Origin: Chlamydoabsidia padenii
Lineage: Eukaryota > Mucoromycota > Mucoromycetes > Mucorales > Cunninghamellaceae
Direction: 5' to 3'
Assembly (NCBI GenBank): GCA_025330725.1
Contig: JAIWND010000025.1
Coordinates: forward strand, 1-64,000
DNA length: 64,000 nucleotides
Under the pieces are notes generated by a model. It was not told the DNA's origin and searched no databases. It saw only the letters and a program-made list of their open reading frames with translations. This document shows, piece by piece, positions 1 through 11,219 of this stretch. The position numbers were made by a program, and so were the translations under genes. How positions within the stretch are numbered: position 1 is the first letter of the stretch; each line of letters begins with the position of its first letter.

Positions 1-150
1 TAAATAGTTCTCTTCTCCCGTTAACATATTTTTCTTCATCTACTTTTTACTCTACACAAATAAAGGCTAGGAAGGATTCTCACCGTACTTGTCTTTATTT
101 TATATTTTACATACATCCATTTTCATTCTACAAAAACCTATATTCTACAC
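1..150. repeat. Copy of the fold-back element's loop, inverted
   Basis: The first 150 bases are nearly the reverse complement of 3300-3450, which lies in the loop of the 2857-3801 element. Both copies open a reading frame beginning MSLFYI and containing FILQKP, one on each strand. The pair could be the ends of a 3.45-kb element or two partial copies of one repeat. The window edge hides the outer boundary, so I cannot choose. Confidence 0.75.
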
Positions 151-1270
151 TTCGTCTGGTTCTGGGTCTCTGTCTTCAACTACTTGTGCGTCTCCAACTG
201 ATTGTGTCATCGAATTCGACTCTTTATGTGTGAAAAGTGGACTGTCAATTGGAACAATCATTAAAAGGAAGGCACACCTATTACTGGATCAACTACTTCA
301 GGGCAGAGCCCTTTATCTCCGGGAACGAAAAATCATGTCAAATGGTTTGTCAAGTATTTTAGACATTGCTGATTGGTCGTATGAATCTCAAAGGTCTCTC
401 TTCACCTCGGATGAATGGCGCAAAATCACCAATATCATGAAAGCAAGACATCCTATGACGACATTGGGGAAAATCTTGGAATTGGCTAACGTCTGGAATG
501 TTGTGTGTGCATCTGTGGAATCATCTCGAAGCTTGAATTGTGGACTGCTGTATATTTACAAAATGTATGATAGATATCATGGAACAAATCACATGCTGGG
601 GCTCAAAATTATGGAACACATTTTGGATATCATTGGCCCCTACCCGCATCTTCTGGAACGCAATCCTCAAGTTAGTGTATGGAGGTGATCCCAGTTTATA
701 CCAAGGAAGTTTAACCCTGGTAACCATACAAAGAACAGAAAGTCAACAGCAACCAAGTATATTACCAGAATTTACGCTTGATGTCACATCCCTGTAATCG
801 CCCTTGTTTTTAAAAATTAGGAGGATATACTTTTTGGATGAACACAACTTTCTGGATGTGACATCAAGCGTAAATTCTGGTAATATACTTGGTTGCTGTT
901 GACTTTCTGTTCTTGGTATGGTTACCAGGGTTAAACTTCCTTGGTATAAACTTGGATCACCTCCATTATATTCTTGAAGCTGCAGACTCAACTATCAGAC
1001 ATATCGAACGCAAAAACACTTTTGGAACTCTTACTGGCCACTCTCCCCGACCAATCAAAAACAAACAACGATCCACTTGGTATACACCCCCAGAAAACAA
1101 GCAACCACGTCAACCCCTCCACTTTACTGGTCATCCACCACAATCTCTCACCACCAGGCTTCTCGAAGAGGAAATGAAGGCCAATTTAACAAAAACTGAT
1201 GTATATGACGATGACGGTGTATTGACTGACCAATTTGGTTGGTACAAGAAGAATGGTTTCTGGCATGTCG
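89..1270 (+). pseudogene. Unrecognised coding relic split by an inverted-repeat element
   Basis: An open frame runs from the repeat at the window edge to 688, and a second coding-like frame resumes at about 967 and runs to about 1270 (segments LLEEEMKANLTKTDVYDDD and FGWYKKNGFWHVVYG). The two halves lie in different frames. Removing exactly 681-964, the inverted-repeat insertion, puts them back in one frame. I do not recognise the protein. The left half is helix-rich (for example SSILDIADWSYESQRSLF) and the right half is polar and basic. It could be an exon of a host gene or the internal ORF of a larger repeat, since its beginning overlaps repeated DNA. No clear start codon is visible in the window. 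Confidence 0.45.
681..964. mobile_element. 284-bp MITE-like inverted-repeat element
   Basis: Two 111-base arms (681-791 and 854-964) are reverse complements with only two mismatches, around a 62-base spacer. The ends read GGAGGTGATCC and GGATCACCTCC. There is no coding capacity beyond the arms read on each strand, so this is a non-autonomous fold-back or MITE-type insertion. I see no clear target-site duplication; the flanks are GTGTAT and ATTATA. The near-identity of the arms suggests a recent insertion. Confidence 0.85.
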
Positions 1271-1284
1271 TATACGGCAGTAGT

Positions 1285-1905
1285 TTATTTTTATTTTATT
1301 TTTTATTGAAGTGATTGATCTCGAAGTGAGCAATCAAGTCAAGTTTTTATTTTTTACTTTTTCAGAAACCATACAAGTATATCCGTATGGTAACACAGTA
1401 GTTGAAGATGATCACATTCGGACTACGAATGTGGGGGCTTAACTGATGGGACAAACACTTATTAGAGATAGAAAAACAGTAACAGACTTTTTTTCTTCTT
1501 CACTTGAATAAACAAGCTCATTACGTCTCGTAATCACGTCCCATATCACATGGCACAATATACATACTTATGAAAAAATGGCTGACAATCCATATAAACA
1601 TGTAACTCAACGACAATGACAACAACAAGACCTGCGGCAAGACCAATAACGGTAACAATATCACTCCATCCCCCAAGTAGTATATCCTTTTTTATACCAA
1701 TAAAAATTTATTATTTTTACCCATCATTCGAATTAAAGGCTTTTATACAAGAGCATGAGCGTTATCACGATTAATCATGTAATTACATGTATATCCACGA
1801 CTAATCATGTGAATACACTATGTCGTATCCGGAATTGTTTATTTTTTTTTTATTGATTGATTACATAAAGTAATCAAGTCAAGTTTTTTATTTTTTATCT
1901 TTGAA
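1285..1905. repeat. Pair of short diverged direct repeats
   Basis: Two segments of about 70 bases (about 1285-1360 and 1838-1905) share a T-rich lead, a TGATTGAT box, the string AATCAAGTCAAG and a T-rich tail. They are imperfect copies. The stretch from 1315 to 2280 holds nothing else I can support. Confidence 0.5.
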
Positions 1906-2461
1906 GAGATGATCGACATATGTCAAGACCCTGACAGTCGATCAATCACGTTTTTATTTTTTTACAATCGGGATTCAAATATCCAGATCAGTTTTTATTT
2001 ATTTTGAAACTGTAATTTATTTTGTGAACACAAGAAAGAGACCAGCCAACCAGGATTCGTATATCCAAAGAAATGAAGCTGTGTCATCATTAATCTTTTT
2101 TCTTTTTTAACAAGTGTGTTGGTAATCTGATATTTCTTTTTTCTTTACTCTTATTTTTATAATAAAAGGTTACTTTCAAACTCGTATTCTATATACTACT
2201 CTTATATCATACCAACACCACAAACAGAATAAATTGAGTGAAAATAGGGAGTAGATAAACCATGTAATTTTATGTAAGAGTTGGGATGGGGTTTCTTTAT
2301 AAATACAGGCAATCCTGCACTGACTTTGCCTTTTTATTTAAATTTACGTATTTTATTTTACATGTCTCTATTCTTCAACAAAACCAACCCTAATCCCCAT
2401 ATTTCTGAGCGGGAACTGTTTTCCGTTGATTATACTGTCATCAACGATTTTTCATTGATCG

Positions 2462-2833
2462 ATGCTCAATCGCCCAAACAAAGTGATCAACCAAGAACGG
2501 TTGGCGGCGAAGTTACCCAAAAAAACCCCCGCCCCGACACGCAAGAAAACATTCAAAAGGCGAAATAACTATACGGATATTGATGACAGCATGATTAGCT
2601 ACTTCTTTTACGAAGTAGGACTAAGCATAATGGAAATTAACAAGGTGACAGATATGTGTCTTGGTTCCATCTCTTGGCGGGTGAAAAAAGACAAGCTGAA
2701 GTATCCCAATAGAAGAAGAAATACGGATATTACTGCCGAATGGTTGGATGAACTCAAAAAGGCTTGGTTGAAGGACAGAAGTCATCGCGAAATCTTAGAA
2801 GCAGTGAAACATCTCACCATAAGAAACGAGTGA
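2462..2833 (+). CDS. Small basic unknown protein (possible transposon relic)
   Basis: The ORF has 123 codons beginning ATG CTC AAT. The N-terminal 40 residues are Lys/Arg/Pro rich (KKTPAPTRKKTFKRR). The rest is predicted helical, with segments such as YFFYEVGLSIMEINKVTD and DELKKAWLKDRSHREILEA. The helix pattern is compatible with a helix-turn-helix DNA-binding segment, but I do not recognise a family. It ends 24 bases before the fold-back element starts and lies between the 1-150 and 3300-3450 repeats, so it may be the remains of an element ORF. No introns are needed. Whether it is expressed is unknown. Confidence 0.35.
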   Translation: MLNRPNKVINQERLAAKLPKKTPAPTRKKTFKRRNNYTDIDDSMISYFFYEVGLSIMEINKVTDMCLGSISWRVKKDKLKYPNRRRNTDITAEWLDELKKAWLKDRSHREILEAVKHLTIRNE

Positions 2834-2856
2834 AAAAAAGAAGTATCTCTACCTCG

Positions 2857-3801
2857 TGTCGTATCATGCAAAATTCAATTAATAAAAGATAAAGCCCGCC
2901 TCGAAGCGGGATTTAAAATAAAAAAGAGATCGACGATCGACACAGTCAGTCTGTCTCCGATTGTACGAACAAAAGCTCACATGTTAAATGATTATAAAAA
3001 GAGAAACATCATGATCTATTCATATGATATGATATGATCATGAAAGTAATAATGGAACGGTCATTTAACAAAGAGAAAAGAAAAAAAAAGAAAAAGAAAA
3101 AGAACGTTCTGTCCAAAAAAGGGTTTGATATTTATTTACTTCAAACTGTTTAAAAAAAGAGATTACACTTTTCTGCACCGCTGTTCTAGTTATTTTGCTA
3201 TCGATTTCTTTTATGCGTTTTACCATTGCTCGTTTAATTTCGAAGTCTGTTTCAGTGTTCATTGGAAGAACTTCGATCATTCGCTTCAGTTCTTTACAAA
3301 CTTCGTGTAAAATATAGGGTTTTTGTAGAATAAAAGATAGATGTATATAAAATAAAGACAAGTATGGTGAGAATCCTTCCTAGCCTTTATTTATGAAGAG
3401 TAAAAAGTAGATGAAGAAAAATATGTTAACGGGAGAAGAGAACTATTTGTACATGTATGTGATGTATCATGGAAAGAATCGTTCTGTCTTGTAATGGTGT
3501 GATACGGTGTTTGTTTTGAAACCTCGCATGACAGAACGTTCTTTTTCTTTTTTCTTCTTTTTTTTTTCTCTTTGTTAAATGACCGTTCCATTATTACTTT
3601 CATGATCATATCATACCATATGAATAGATCATGATGTTTCTCTTTTTATAATCATTTAACTTGTAAGTTTTTGTTCGTACGATCGGAGACAGACTGACTG
3701 TGTCGATCGTCGATCTCTTTTATATTTTAAATCCCGCTTCGAGGCATGATGCTTCAGGGCGGGCTTTATCTTTTATTAATTGAATTTTGCATGATACGAC
3801 A
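2857..3801. mobile_element. 945-bp fold-back element with ~260-bp inverted arms
   Basis: The left arm (2857 to about 3120) and right arm (about 3530-3801) are inverted copies; both ends read TGTCGTATCATGC inward. The right arm carries an extra 15 bases or so near 3745. The arms contain the AAATCCCGC motif (2906-2914 and 3729-3737). The loop includes a block shared with 1-150 and a minus-strand ORF (3065-3361) with no recognisable domain. I found no target-site duplication. It is probably non-autonomous. Confidence 0.8.
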
Positions 3802-4370
3802 GTTTGTATTGAATAGTGTCATCTTAATAGTATAGTCTCAATAGAATAGAATCACCATAAATTTGTAATAAATGTTTATTGTATATATACTTGCTTCCAT
3901 AATGTTGATAAAAAGGGGATATTGGCGCCATTGGATAAAATTTTGTCCATTTCGAACAATAATGTTCCCACTTTGTACCAAACGTTTGCAAATCATGAAT
4001 CCGCAAGCGGGAAAGTATTCGCTTCCACAAATCCATTGGCCAACATTGGTGCCATTGTCATAATACATTGTCATAATACATATATATCTTACATTGTCGA
4101 ACCCGACAGTTGTTCCATTCCAGTATATTGTATAGTCATCAATCCCATTTTCAAACAAGCCGCTATTTGGTATGTAGATAATATCTATCTTATATGATTA
4201 ATCAATTATCACAGGTCAAATTAAAGTGGTATAATGTTTTTATTCATTGATTAATTAAATATGATTTATTATAACAAACAATCCTATTTGTACTATGTTC
4301 AAATAAGTATTATGGAGATGTGAGGCGATGAGAGTGCTATTAAAAAATAAAATGAGTTTCATATCGGGCT

Positions 4371-5330
4371 TGACCATTACCAGAACAAGTCAGATTGTAG
4401 TAATAATTCTTCACTTTACGTTGGACCGCATACATTTAAAAGAGTAGATAGCTACTATCAACAAGACTTGGTGGGACTTCTTGTACCATTTCCAACCTTG
4501 ATATCAATCCAGCAGAAAGAAAATCTATTGATAAAAAAACAAGTAATGAGTAGTACCAGACAAGCATATTCTATAGTTATTATAGGAGTTCGTCTACCTG
4601 GTAGATGCAAAGGGGACTTGACCATCACCGGAACAAACCAAATTGATAATAATCATTCACCTACTTGACGAGTGGGAAGAACTTCAAGTAAGTAAAGTCT
4701 TATTACCAGTACGATTTGGTGGGACATCTTGACCATTTCCATTTCTTGATTACAATCCAAAGGCCGGGCTATCTATATATAAAAAAAAAACACAACATAT
4801 GAGAGCAGTACCTGACAAACACAACATATAGTTGTGATAGGAGCTGGATTACCTGGTAGACACAAAGGAGACTTGCCCAAAGAAGCTTGACCATCACCAG
4901 GAACAAACCAAACTGATAACAATCATTCACTTACTTGACGAGTGGGAAGAACTTCAAGTAAGCAAAGTCTTATTACCAGCACGATTTGGTGGGACATCTT
5001 GACCAATTCCATTTTTTGAATACAATCCAAAGGCCGGGCTATCTATATATAAAAAAAAAAAGAACAACATATGAGAGCAGCACCTGACAAAGACAACATA
5101 TAGTTGTGATAGCAACTGGATTACCTGGTAGATACAAAGGAACTTGCCCAAAGAACTTGACCATTTCCATTTCTTGATTATAATCCAAAGGCTAGGCTAT
5201 ATTTTAATAAAGAAATAAAAAAGTCAAGCAAGTAGTAGTACCTGCGAAACGCTATTGTATAATTATTTTATAAGCGATGGATTACCGGGGAAAAACCAAA
5301 GACGACTTGCCAAAAGTAGATACATGATCC
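4371..5330. repeat. Degenerate tandem repeat, ~250-270 bp period
   Basis: Units beginning CTTGACCATCACCGG or similar recur near 4371, 4617 and 4886, with a partial copy near 5157. Each continues with AATCATTCAC, CTTGACGAGTGGGAAG, GATTTGGTGGGACATCTTG and an A-rich stretch after CTATCTATATAT. There are about three and a half copies with indels. No coding potential is evident. Confidence 0.75.
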
Positions 5331-5439
5331 AATGGGCGAGCGTGATCCAAAGCAGACTATAATACAAAACATAATACCAAAGAGATTATCATCACCCAAC
5401 AAGCCTATACACTTTACTTCATTTAATTACCATCTACAC

Positions 5440-8000
5440 ACATGGGAAAAGACTTAATCCATGAGAGGCAACTTGATACACGAGAAGAGACTTGACCCAT
5501 GTGAGGCGACTTGATCCACGAGAAGAGAATTGACCCAAGGGAGACGGCTTGATCCAAGATCAGGCAACTTGTTCCAATAGAAGAGACATGATCCACGAGT
5601 CGCAACTTGATCCAAAGACAGTCAATTTGATCCAATGATGGGGTGTCCTATAAAAGATAAAAAACAAATATGACAACACACAAGAACCATACATGCTCTG
5701 TTTGTTTTGATTACCTGGTACAAACATAGGAAGTGACTTGATCAAACCAAAATTTACCATGACTTGATCCAAAGATGTGATGTACTATAAAAGATTAAAG
5801 GAAAAAAATAGTAAACCTAGAACCATACATATTCTATTTCTTTTGATTTCCTGATACCAATAAGTGAAGAGACTTGACCAAACCAAAAGGTACCATGACT
5901 TGATCCAAAGATGTGATGTACTATAAAAGATTAAAGAAGAAACTAATAGTAAGCCAAGAACCATACATACTCTATGTCTTTTGATTTCCTGGTACCAACA
6001 AGGAAAGAGACTTGACCAAATCAAAAGATACCATGTCTTGATCAAAGAGAGGCAACTTGATCCAAAGGTGTGATGTACTATAAAAGATTAAAGGAAAAAA
6101 AATAGTAAACCTAGACCCATACATATTCTATTTCTTTTGATATCCTGATACCAACAAGGGAGGAGACTTGACCAAACCAAAAGATACCATGACTTGATCC
6201 AAAGATGTGATGTACTATAAAAGATTAAAGAAAAAAATAATAGTAAACCTGGAACCATGCATATTCTATTTCTTTTGGTTTCCTGATACCAACAACGGAA
6301 GAGACTTGACCAAACCAAAAGATACCATGACTTGATCCACGAGAGGCAGCTTGATCCAAAGATGTGATATACTATAAAAGATTAAAGGAAAAAAATAGTA
6401 AACCTAGACCCATACATATTCTATTTCTTTTGATTTCCTGATACCAACATGGGAAGAGACGTGACCAAACCAAAAGATACCATGACTTGAAAGAGTTAAA
6501 TAGCATCTGTCTCTTCAACAAGTTCCCACTCTGAATTAACAATGATACTACCAACCCTTTCTTGTCAGCAAAGGAAGCGACTTGATCCAAGGGAGACAAC
6601 TTGATTCACGGGAAGAGATTCGACACAATGGAGACCACTTGATCCATTACAGGCAACTTGATCCAAAGATATGATGTCTTATAAAAGATAAAAGAAAAAT
6701 ATGACGAGAGACAAGCATCATACATACTCTTTTTCTTTTGATTACCTGGCACAAACATGGGAAGACACTTGACCAAACCAATAGGTACCATGACTTGATC
6801 CAAAGATGTGATGTACTATAAAAGATTAAAGAAGAAAATAATAGTAAACCAAAACCATACATATTCTATTTCTTTTGATTTCCTGATACCAACATTGGAA
6901 GAGACGTGGCCAAACAAAAAGATACCATGACTTGATCAAAGAGAGGCAGCTTGATCCAAAGATGTGATGTACTATAAAAGATTAAAGAAAAAAATAATAG
7001 TAAGTCATGAACCATACATATTCTATGTCTTTTGGTTTCCTGATACCAGCAAGGAAAAAGACTTGACCAAACCAAAAGATACCATGTCTTGATCAAAGAG
7101 AGGCAGCTTGATCCAAAGGTGTGATGTACTATAAAAGATTAAAGGAAAAAAAAATAGTAAACCTAGACCCATACATATTCTATTTCTTTTGATATCCTGA
7201 ATCCAACAAGGGAAGAGACTTGACCAAACCAAAAGGCACCATGACTTGATCCACGAGAGGCAGCTTGATCCAAAAGAAGGATGTACTATAAAAGATTAAA
7301 GAAAAATATAATAGTAAGTCATGAACCATACATATTCTATTTCTTTTGGTTTCCTGAAACCAACAAGGAAAGAGACTTGACCACACCAAAAGATACCATG
7401 ACTTGCTTGATCCAACGGTATGAGGTACTATAAAAGATTAAAGAAAAAAAATAATAGTAAGCCAAAAACCATACATACTCTATTTCTTTTGATTTCCTGA
7501 TACCAACAAGGGAAGAGACTTGACCAAACCAAAGCAGCCATGACTTGAAAGAGTTAAATAATATCTGTTTCCTCAACAAGTTCCCACTCTGAATTAACAT
7601 GATATTATTAACCCTTCCTTGTCAACATTGGAGGCGACTTGATCCTAGGGAGACCACTTGACCCAAGAGAAGAGACTTGATCGACGAGAGGCAACTTGAT
7701 CCAAAGGCAGTCCAGTTGATCCAATGATAGGGTGTCCTTCAAAAGATAATAGAAAAATATGACAACACACAAGAAACATACATATTCTGTTTGTTTTGAT
7801 TACCTGGTGCAAACATGGAAAGTAACTTGACCAAACCATAAGGCACCATGACGTGAAAAAGTTAAATAGTATCTGTTTCTTCAACAAGTTCCCACTCTGA
7901 ATTAACATGATACTACTAACCCTTTCTTGTCAACAAAGGAGGCGACTTGATCCAAAGATAAGCTGTACTATAAAAGATTAAGGGAAAAAATGTCATTAGC
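5440..8000. repeat. Satellite array (~157-bp unit) with higher-order structure
   Basis: A degenerate monomer contains CTTGATCCAAAGATGTGATG, TACTATAAAAGATTAAAG, ACCATACATATTCTATTTC and CTTGACCAAACCAAAAG. Four consecutive units starting near 6866, 7023, 7180 and 7337 are spaced by exactly 157 bases; others vary by indels. A different block (GAGTTAAATAG followed by CAAGTTCCCACTCTGAATTA) interrupts the array near 6490, 7546, 7857 and 8090. A third block (GATCCAATGAT, GGGTGTCCT) occurs near 5626 and 7712. At 5440-5630 the sequence dissolves into a short repeat of about 20 bases built on ACTTGATCCA. Open frames here are shared by the units and are not genes. Confidence 0.9.
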
Positions 8001-10009
8001 CAAGAAGGATACATACTCTATTTCTTTTGATTACCTGGTTCAAACAAGGGCTAGATTTATATACTAATGAAGATGTCATGACGAAAAAGAGTTAAATAGT
8101 AGATCTGTTGATTCAACTAGTTCCCACTCTGAATAGGCAACAGTCAGTACCAACTTTTTCTTCGTTATGACATCTTCATTAGTTTGATGCACCAGATTTA
8201 CTTGATTCCATGAGTGGTGATGTGCCTTGATTAGTTGAAGTTAGAAAAAATAACAAAAGGAAAAATTTTACATGGGTAGTCCCAATTTTTGGATCTAATT
8301 TTCGATCTCCGCAGACCGTGGATTGGCTCCCAAGCTTTGAACCAAAGATATGACTTGATGATTGGCCCCAATGTTCGCGTATTGTATTATGAGGAATGGA
8401 ATGAGTGCAAGACAACTTTTCACAAAGAAATAAAAGTTTAATTATCAAAACCAAGTACTATGATAGTCCATATCTATTCTAGGCATTTAGTACAAACTTA
8501 TTCTACCGCCAGCATGAAAGTCGAAAGTTAGAAAAAGTAATTTTTAATCCCCGTCCCTGGTAGCTTCTTTTCTTCTTCCCCACTCGCAAACTTCTTTTTC
8601 TTTTTGATCTTTGATACTTCTTCATCTTCTTTTTTATTATCCTTTTGGATTCTACTCTTACTCTTTAATCTTACTTTGTAGTCTGACTCTTTGTCTTTAC
8701 TGTTTTCTTTTTAATGGGCTGTAATTAACTTGACGCTCTTTTTTTTTTTCTAAATAACGTTTGGGATTAACCAGACAACAAGAACAATGCAACAAGATTA
8801 GCAACTGTGAATGTACTTTTGAATAAAGTCCACAAACAAGGTAAACGTAAAAGTGAAGACTTGTGTATTTGCTTGTACTAATGCTTTTTTTTATTCTAAG
8901 GATGCTTTATGAACGACAACACAATAACGATCAACTCGACTCTTTTTTTTTTTTTTTTTTGATACTGTCAGCAAGAGCAACATAACAAGATTATAGTAAA
9001 GATATCAGTTGTGAAAGGTAATTATCAAGGGTGACTCACCATGGTACAACTGACCCTGATATTGTATATTGTATATTAATCAACGGGTAATCCAATTAGT
9101 AACTTCTGCTCCTTGACCTTTTTACTTTTTATCACTCAACAATATGTTTTTTCAACAGTAATCTTGTCAACGTCCTTCAGTAACTATTCTCTTGACGACT
9201 GATTCATGCAACAACCTTCGACTATGATCCATTGTTACCATTGATACCTTCCTACTGTATAATAATCACATTAAATAATATGCCTCTCTCTCTCTTTTTT
9301 TTAATTACTCTTATCATTGTAATAAAAGCTTTTATTTTACTCAATCTATGACCAGTATAGCGGGTTTAGTGTTAGCTTATCTGGTGTGTAAGATTATCTA
9401 CACTACTGAAAACCATGGTAGAGGGCTTATTTAGGACACTTCTTTTTAAAGCCCGCTCCCTTCTTTTTAAAGCTGAGAAAAATAAAAAGATCCTTCTCCC
9501 CCATCCTTCATTTTTAACTTGACGTGATCCTCTTAATTACTCACTTTCAACAAGTCGGCTTGACTATACACTACACTTTATCGTTGACGATAGATTAATG
9601 AACGTATTGGTCTCAAGTAATTCACCGTGCGAACCCTGATTACGTCAACGAGCATTCAACTATGCCGTCCCTCCACTAATCTTCTTGTTACGCAACTTAA
9701 AATGGTTGGAACGTAATAGGTGATGAAGCAACTGGCTCTATGTAATGCGGGTGGTCAAATCTCTTTAATATTTGATTCAAAGTGGAAAAAAAGTAATACG
9801 AGCAAAAGAAAAGAGAACTGGGTGGTACTGTATAGTGTCCCTTGCTGCTCGTGGATCAGCACCCTCCTCAAGACTCTGACACTAATACCTCATTTCTCTC
9901 TCTCTTTCTCTCTTTTTGTATGTTTAGGTTTCTGAGGATCGATGACCCCAAATACCAGCAAACATAGGCAGTAGAAACTAATACGATTCATCCATATCTA
10001 TCCATTTAT
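8001..10009. other. Intergenic, no supported gene
   Basis: The left end (8001-8160) holds a final degenerate satellite block. Beyond it are T-rich runs (8941-8960 is nearly pure T) and scattered short frames without recognisable domains or splice structure. One TGACTCA heptamer lies near 9031. I see no RNA gene. Confidence 0.6.
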
Positions 10010-10450
10010 CTAAATCGATGTGTGATGATAAACAACACAACTTCCCTTCTCAACTATCTCGGCCATCACGAAAAGCCGCCCTATTATGATTGACAATGCG
10101 AATGACGCGGTTTTTCGTGGCATACCTACTTCAATGATATCGACCTCCTCAGCAAATAAATGCAATTGATGCGTGTGGGAAAAACTGGATACCTCTTCAA
10201 TTATCAACCATCACAACATGAAAACTCTTACCTTCTTGAACATACTTTTGACATTCGAGACTCGACGGATATGGAAATGACAACATATCTCTTTATTCAG
10301 TAGGATAGGATGATGATCGGACAACATTGGATTTGGATTGCCACAATGAACAAAGTGGTGATATTGATCTTTGGCTTTAATTATCTCTCTCCCCATGTAC
10401 TTTAATCTCCCTTTACATAGTGTAGATATGATCCTTGTCTTTAAAACCAA
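10010..10450 (-). pseudogene. Unrecognised ORF with one in-frame stop
   Basis: One minus-strand frame runs from 10450 to 10010, broken only by TGA at 10208-10210. Its composition looks like real protein: GREIIKAKDQYHHFVHCGN, EICCHFHIRRVSNVKSMF and, after the stop, HTHQLHLFAEEVDIIEVGMP and IIGRLFVMAEIVEKGS. The alternation of beta-like strands (a VRVFM strand, a loop, then LHLFAEEVDIIEV and GRLFVMAE) is reminiscent of BAH domains. That is only an impression, and a family search could overturn it. I find no convincing exons on either side. It is likely a relic of a repeat-family or host gene. Confidence 0.4.
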
Positions 10451-11210
10451 AAGTAATAAAAAATTATCATCTGTATCACTTTATACATAGTACTTTTTCG
10501 GATATATAAACGGAAAAAGTCTTGGGAACAGTATGTAGTGGAGTGTGTGTCTGTCACCCTAAATACATAAAGACATATATACATGATAGGAATGATGCGG
10601 TATGACATGACATGGCTTGTTATTGGGATCGCATGAGTCGAGTCGATCGCATGAATCGGCATATGAAAAGTGTAGTTTGTCCTGTCGGCGTGAACTTGGT
10701 CCCAATGTTTTTTTAAAAAAATAAAAAAAGTCTCGAGGTGGTAATATACATGTATTTTGACTCAAACTTGCACAATACAGTATAGTATGCTTTAGGTATT
10801 GTTAAAATGTAAATTTAGAAGTTTCAGACCAATTGAGGTCCACTTACTCGCATTAAGATCTTTTTATACACATCTTTGCCAAATTTGGCTCAGGAACAAA
10901 ACAAAAAAAAAAAAAGGATCGGAGGGTCGAACTATCCAAATGACTTGGCCTCAAATTTGATTAGTATGGTTTGCATAGCATTAGAGTCATTGAGACACTT
11001 TATATTTTTGTCGTGTTTTTTGTTTTTCTGTGTTGATTGCCTTTACAAAAAAGAGATCCACAGCCCCACCCACCGCACACACAAACCACCGCCACACCAC
11101 CTCGAATCAAGCAAAGAAATCATTAATTCACATAAAGAAGACAAGAGAAGGGTATTTTTTATTGCAGACATATAAACAAATGGTATAAACAAGTAATGAT
11201 AATAATAATA
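10451..11210. other. Intergenic, no supported gene
   Basis: I see only short frames, an AT-rich stretch and an (ATA)n simple repeat at about 11198-11220. There are no RNA genes or conserved ORFs. Confidence 0.55.
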
Positions 11211-11219
11211 ATAATAATA

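Noticed and set aside
5440..8000. CRISPR-like appearance of spaced repeats
   Set aside because: The 'spacers' are also repeated, units are about 157 bp, and the host is a fungus; this is a satellite.
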